38,771 nt of DNA from Thermoanaerobaculia bacterium (lineage in GTDB: Bacteria > Acidobacteriota > Thermoanaerobaculia > Multivoradales > JAHEKO01), in the NCBI GenBank assembly GCA_945787575.1, contig CALZKB010000074.1:1-38771 (forward strand), given 5' to 3'. Position 1 is the stretch's first letter. Each line of letters starts with the position of its first letter. The notes below the pieces were generated by a model that was not told where the DNA came from, made no database searches, and was given only the letters and a program-made list of their open reading frames with translations. The translations under genes were made by a program, and so were the position numbers. Shown one piece after another: positions 37,978-38,771 of this stretch.

Positions 37978-38771
37978 TCAGCCGAGCCGGTGCTTGGGTG
38001 CGTGCCGCACCCGGTCGAGGCCGGCGGCTTCGCGCAGCGCCGCTTCGGTGTAGCGCTCAACCATCACCGCCCGCCACTGTGCCTGGAAGTCCGTGTTGTC
38101 AAACGGCGTTGCCGGTTTGCGCGCCAGCCGTGCCGCCTCGCGAACGGTTTCCTCGTCGAGTCTCTTGCCGACGAGGAACTTCGAGGCCGCCTCCGCAGGC
38201 AGCGGGCGCGAGCTGACTGCTCCCAGGTAGAGCGCGGCTCGCGCGACGGTGCCGTCCGCCTCCAGCCATAGGACCGCCGAGCTCGACAGCACCGCGAAAT
38301 CGATCGATCCCCGCCGCCGCAGCTTCCAGAACGACGTCCGGCAACGGTCGTCCGCCGAGGCACGGGGGACGACGATCGCGGTGACGATCTCGTCCGGTCG
38401 TTTGGTCAGGTAGTCGATGCCGTCGTCGGCGTAGAGCTCGGTGAGCGGGATCTCCCGTTCGCCGACGGCTGAAGTCAGCCGCACCGTCGCCCCCAGAGCG
38501 CAGAGGATCGGCGCCGCGTCGGAGGCCGAGTGCGCCAGACACTTCTTCGAGCCCGGCGCCACCCAGCAGGTATCGCCACACTCCTTCAGGCAGTAGTCGA
38601 TCGACCGCCGCCAGTCCTCGGTCTGGTTGTAGTAGGTGCATCGCGTGTCGACGCAGAGATTGCCGCCAATCGTTCCCATGTGACGCAGTGGCGGCGAGGA
38701 GATCGACTCGACCGCCCGGGCGAGGGCGGGGTAGTGCTCGACGACCGCCGTTGCCCTCGCTACCTCGTGCA
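37978..38771 (-). CDS. hcrB: FAD-binding subunit of a xanthine oxidase-family enzyme, 4-hydroxybenzoyl-CoA reductase beta type (partial)
   Basis: The frame stays open to the right edge, so the N-terminus is missing; the first visible residues read HEVARATAVVEHYPALARAV and lead into SPPLRHMGTIGGNL, the FAD-binding block. Immediately after it is a Cys-rich insertion (LCVDTRCTYYNQ, DYCLKECGDTCW, SKKCLAHS) found in 4-hydroxybenzoyl-CoA reductase beta subunits, where four Cys hold an extra [4Fe-4S] cluster. The C-terminal CO-dehydrogenase flavoprotein domain follows (SFWKLRRRGSIDFAVLSS). Such subunits pass electrons between the molybdenum/FeS subunits and an acceptor. The partner genes must lie outside the window; the exact substrate is unknown. 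Confidence 0.85.
   Translation of the reverse strand, partial: HEVARATAVVEHYPALARAVESISSPPLRHMGTIGGNLCVDTRCTYYNQTEDWRRSIDYCLKECGDTCWVAPGSKKCLAHSASDAAPILCALGATVRLTSAVGEREIPLTELYADDGIDYLTKRPDEIVTAIVVPRASADDRCRTSFWKLRRRGSIDFAVLSSSAVLWLEADGTVARAALYLGAVSSRPLPAEAASKFLVGKRLDEETVREAARLARKPATPFDNTDFQAQWRAVMVERYTEAALREAAGLDRVRHAPKHRLG

Noticed and set aside
1-38771. CRISPR arrays, tRNA or rRNA genes, transposases, phage genes, attachment sites, replication origin
   Set aside because: I looked for regularly spaced repeats, conserved RNA sequences and typical protein motifs and found none.

Overview
The window is GC-rich, gene-dense bacterial chromosome from a Gram-negative, non-model lineage, most likely Acidobacteriota (Thermoanaerobaculia or Holophagae-like). 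That placement is an inference from gene style: many secreted proteins with GFETGDTSRW-type motifs, a eukaryote-like Ser/Thr kinase with a periplasmic-type tail, PilZ and degenerate VWFA proteins, a fused aroDE, and an IF-3 with an Ala/Pro/Glu tail. I see no insertion sequence, prophage, CRISPR array, tRNA or rRNA.

Layout. (1) 1-2125, minus: the first 25 codons of a response regulator behind a perfect sigma-54-type promoter, preceded by a hybrid histidine kinase. (2) 2186-7524, minus: a glycan assembly run of SGNH protein, family-2 glycosyltransferase, PIG-V-like mannosyltransferase, a DUF2723 GT-C protein broken by a frameshift, and a small secreted protein. (3) 7618-17322, plus: a secreted zincin, then an almost gap-free tryptophan operon aroDE-trpE-trpG-trpD-trpC-trpF-trpB-trpA that ends in a translationally coupled alpha/beta hydrolase. 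(4) 17462-22647, minus: a 36-residue MetS-like subunit and its NSS transporter, a cis-prenyltransferase, a winged-helix regulator with a partner membrane protein, a site-2 protease with CBS domains, and PspC. (5) 22939-26287, plus: two tandem paralogous secreted proteins of unknown function. (6) 26341-30410: an alkaline-phosphatase-superfamily lipoprotein divergent from a Ser/Thr kinase and tatD. (7) 30474-35021: a PilZ membrane protein, a peptidase-MA-like zincin, a degenerate VWFA protein, and a divergent secreted protein. (8) 35082-37708, plus: a CRP-type palindrome and promoter, a long structured leader RNA, then a folM-like SDR, folB and a BrxC/YtxJ-like protein, followed by infC. (9) 37978-38771, minus: the C-terminal part of a 4-hydroxybenzoyl-CoA-reductase-type FAD subunit, cut by the window edge.

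How the parts work together. AroDE feeds the shikimate pathway toward chorismate and the trp genes carry chorismate to tryptophan. The GT2 enzyme probably charges a polyprenyl phosphate with a sugar that the membrane GT-C enzymes use. The SDR and FolB belong to pterin/folate metabolism. The NSS transporter probably imports amino acids with its small partner.

The most interesting signals are regulatory RNA and start-site features: a CRP-like operator and structured leader at 35082-35279; mutually exclusive hairpins around two Shine-Dalgarno/ATG pairs plus an upstream intrinsic terminator before pspC; an AUC start codon for infC; several promoters placed so that transcripts would be leaderless; and a small family of intergenic hairpin repeats.
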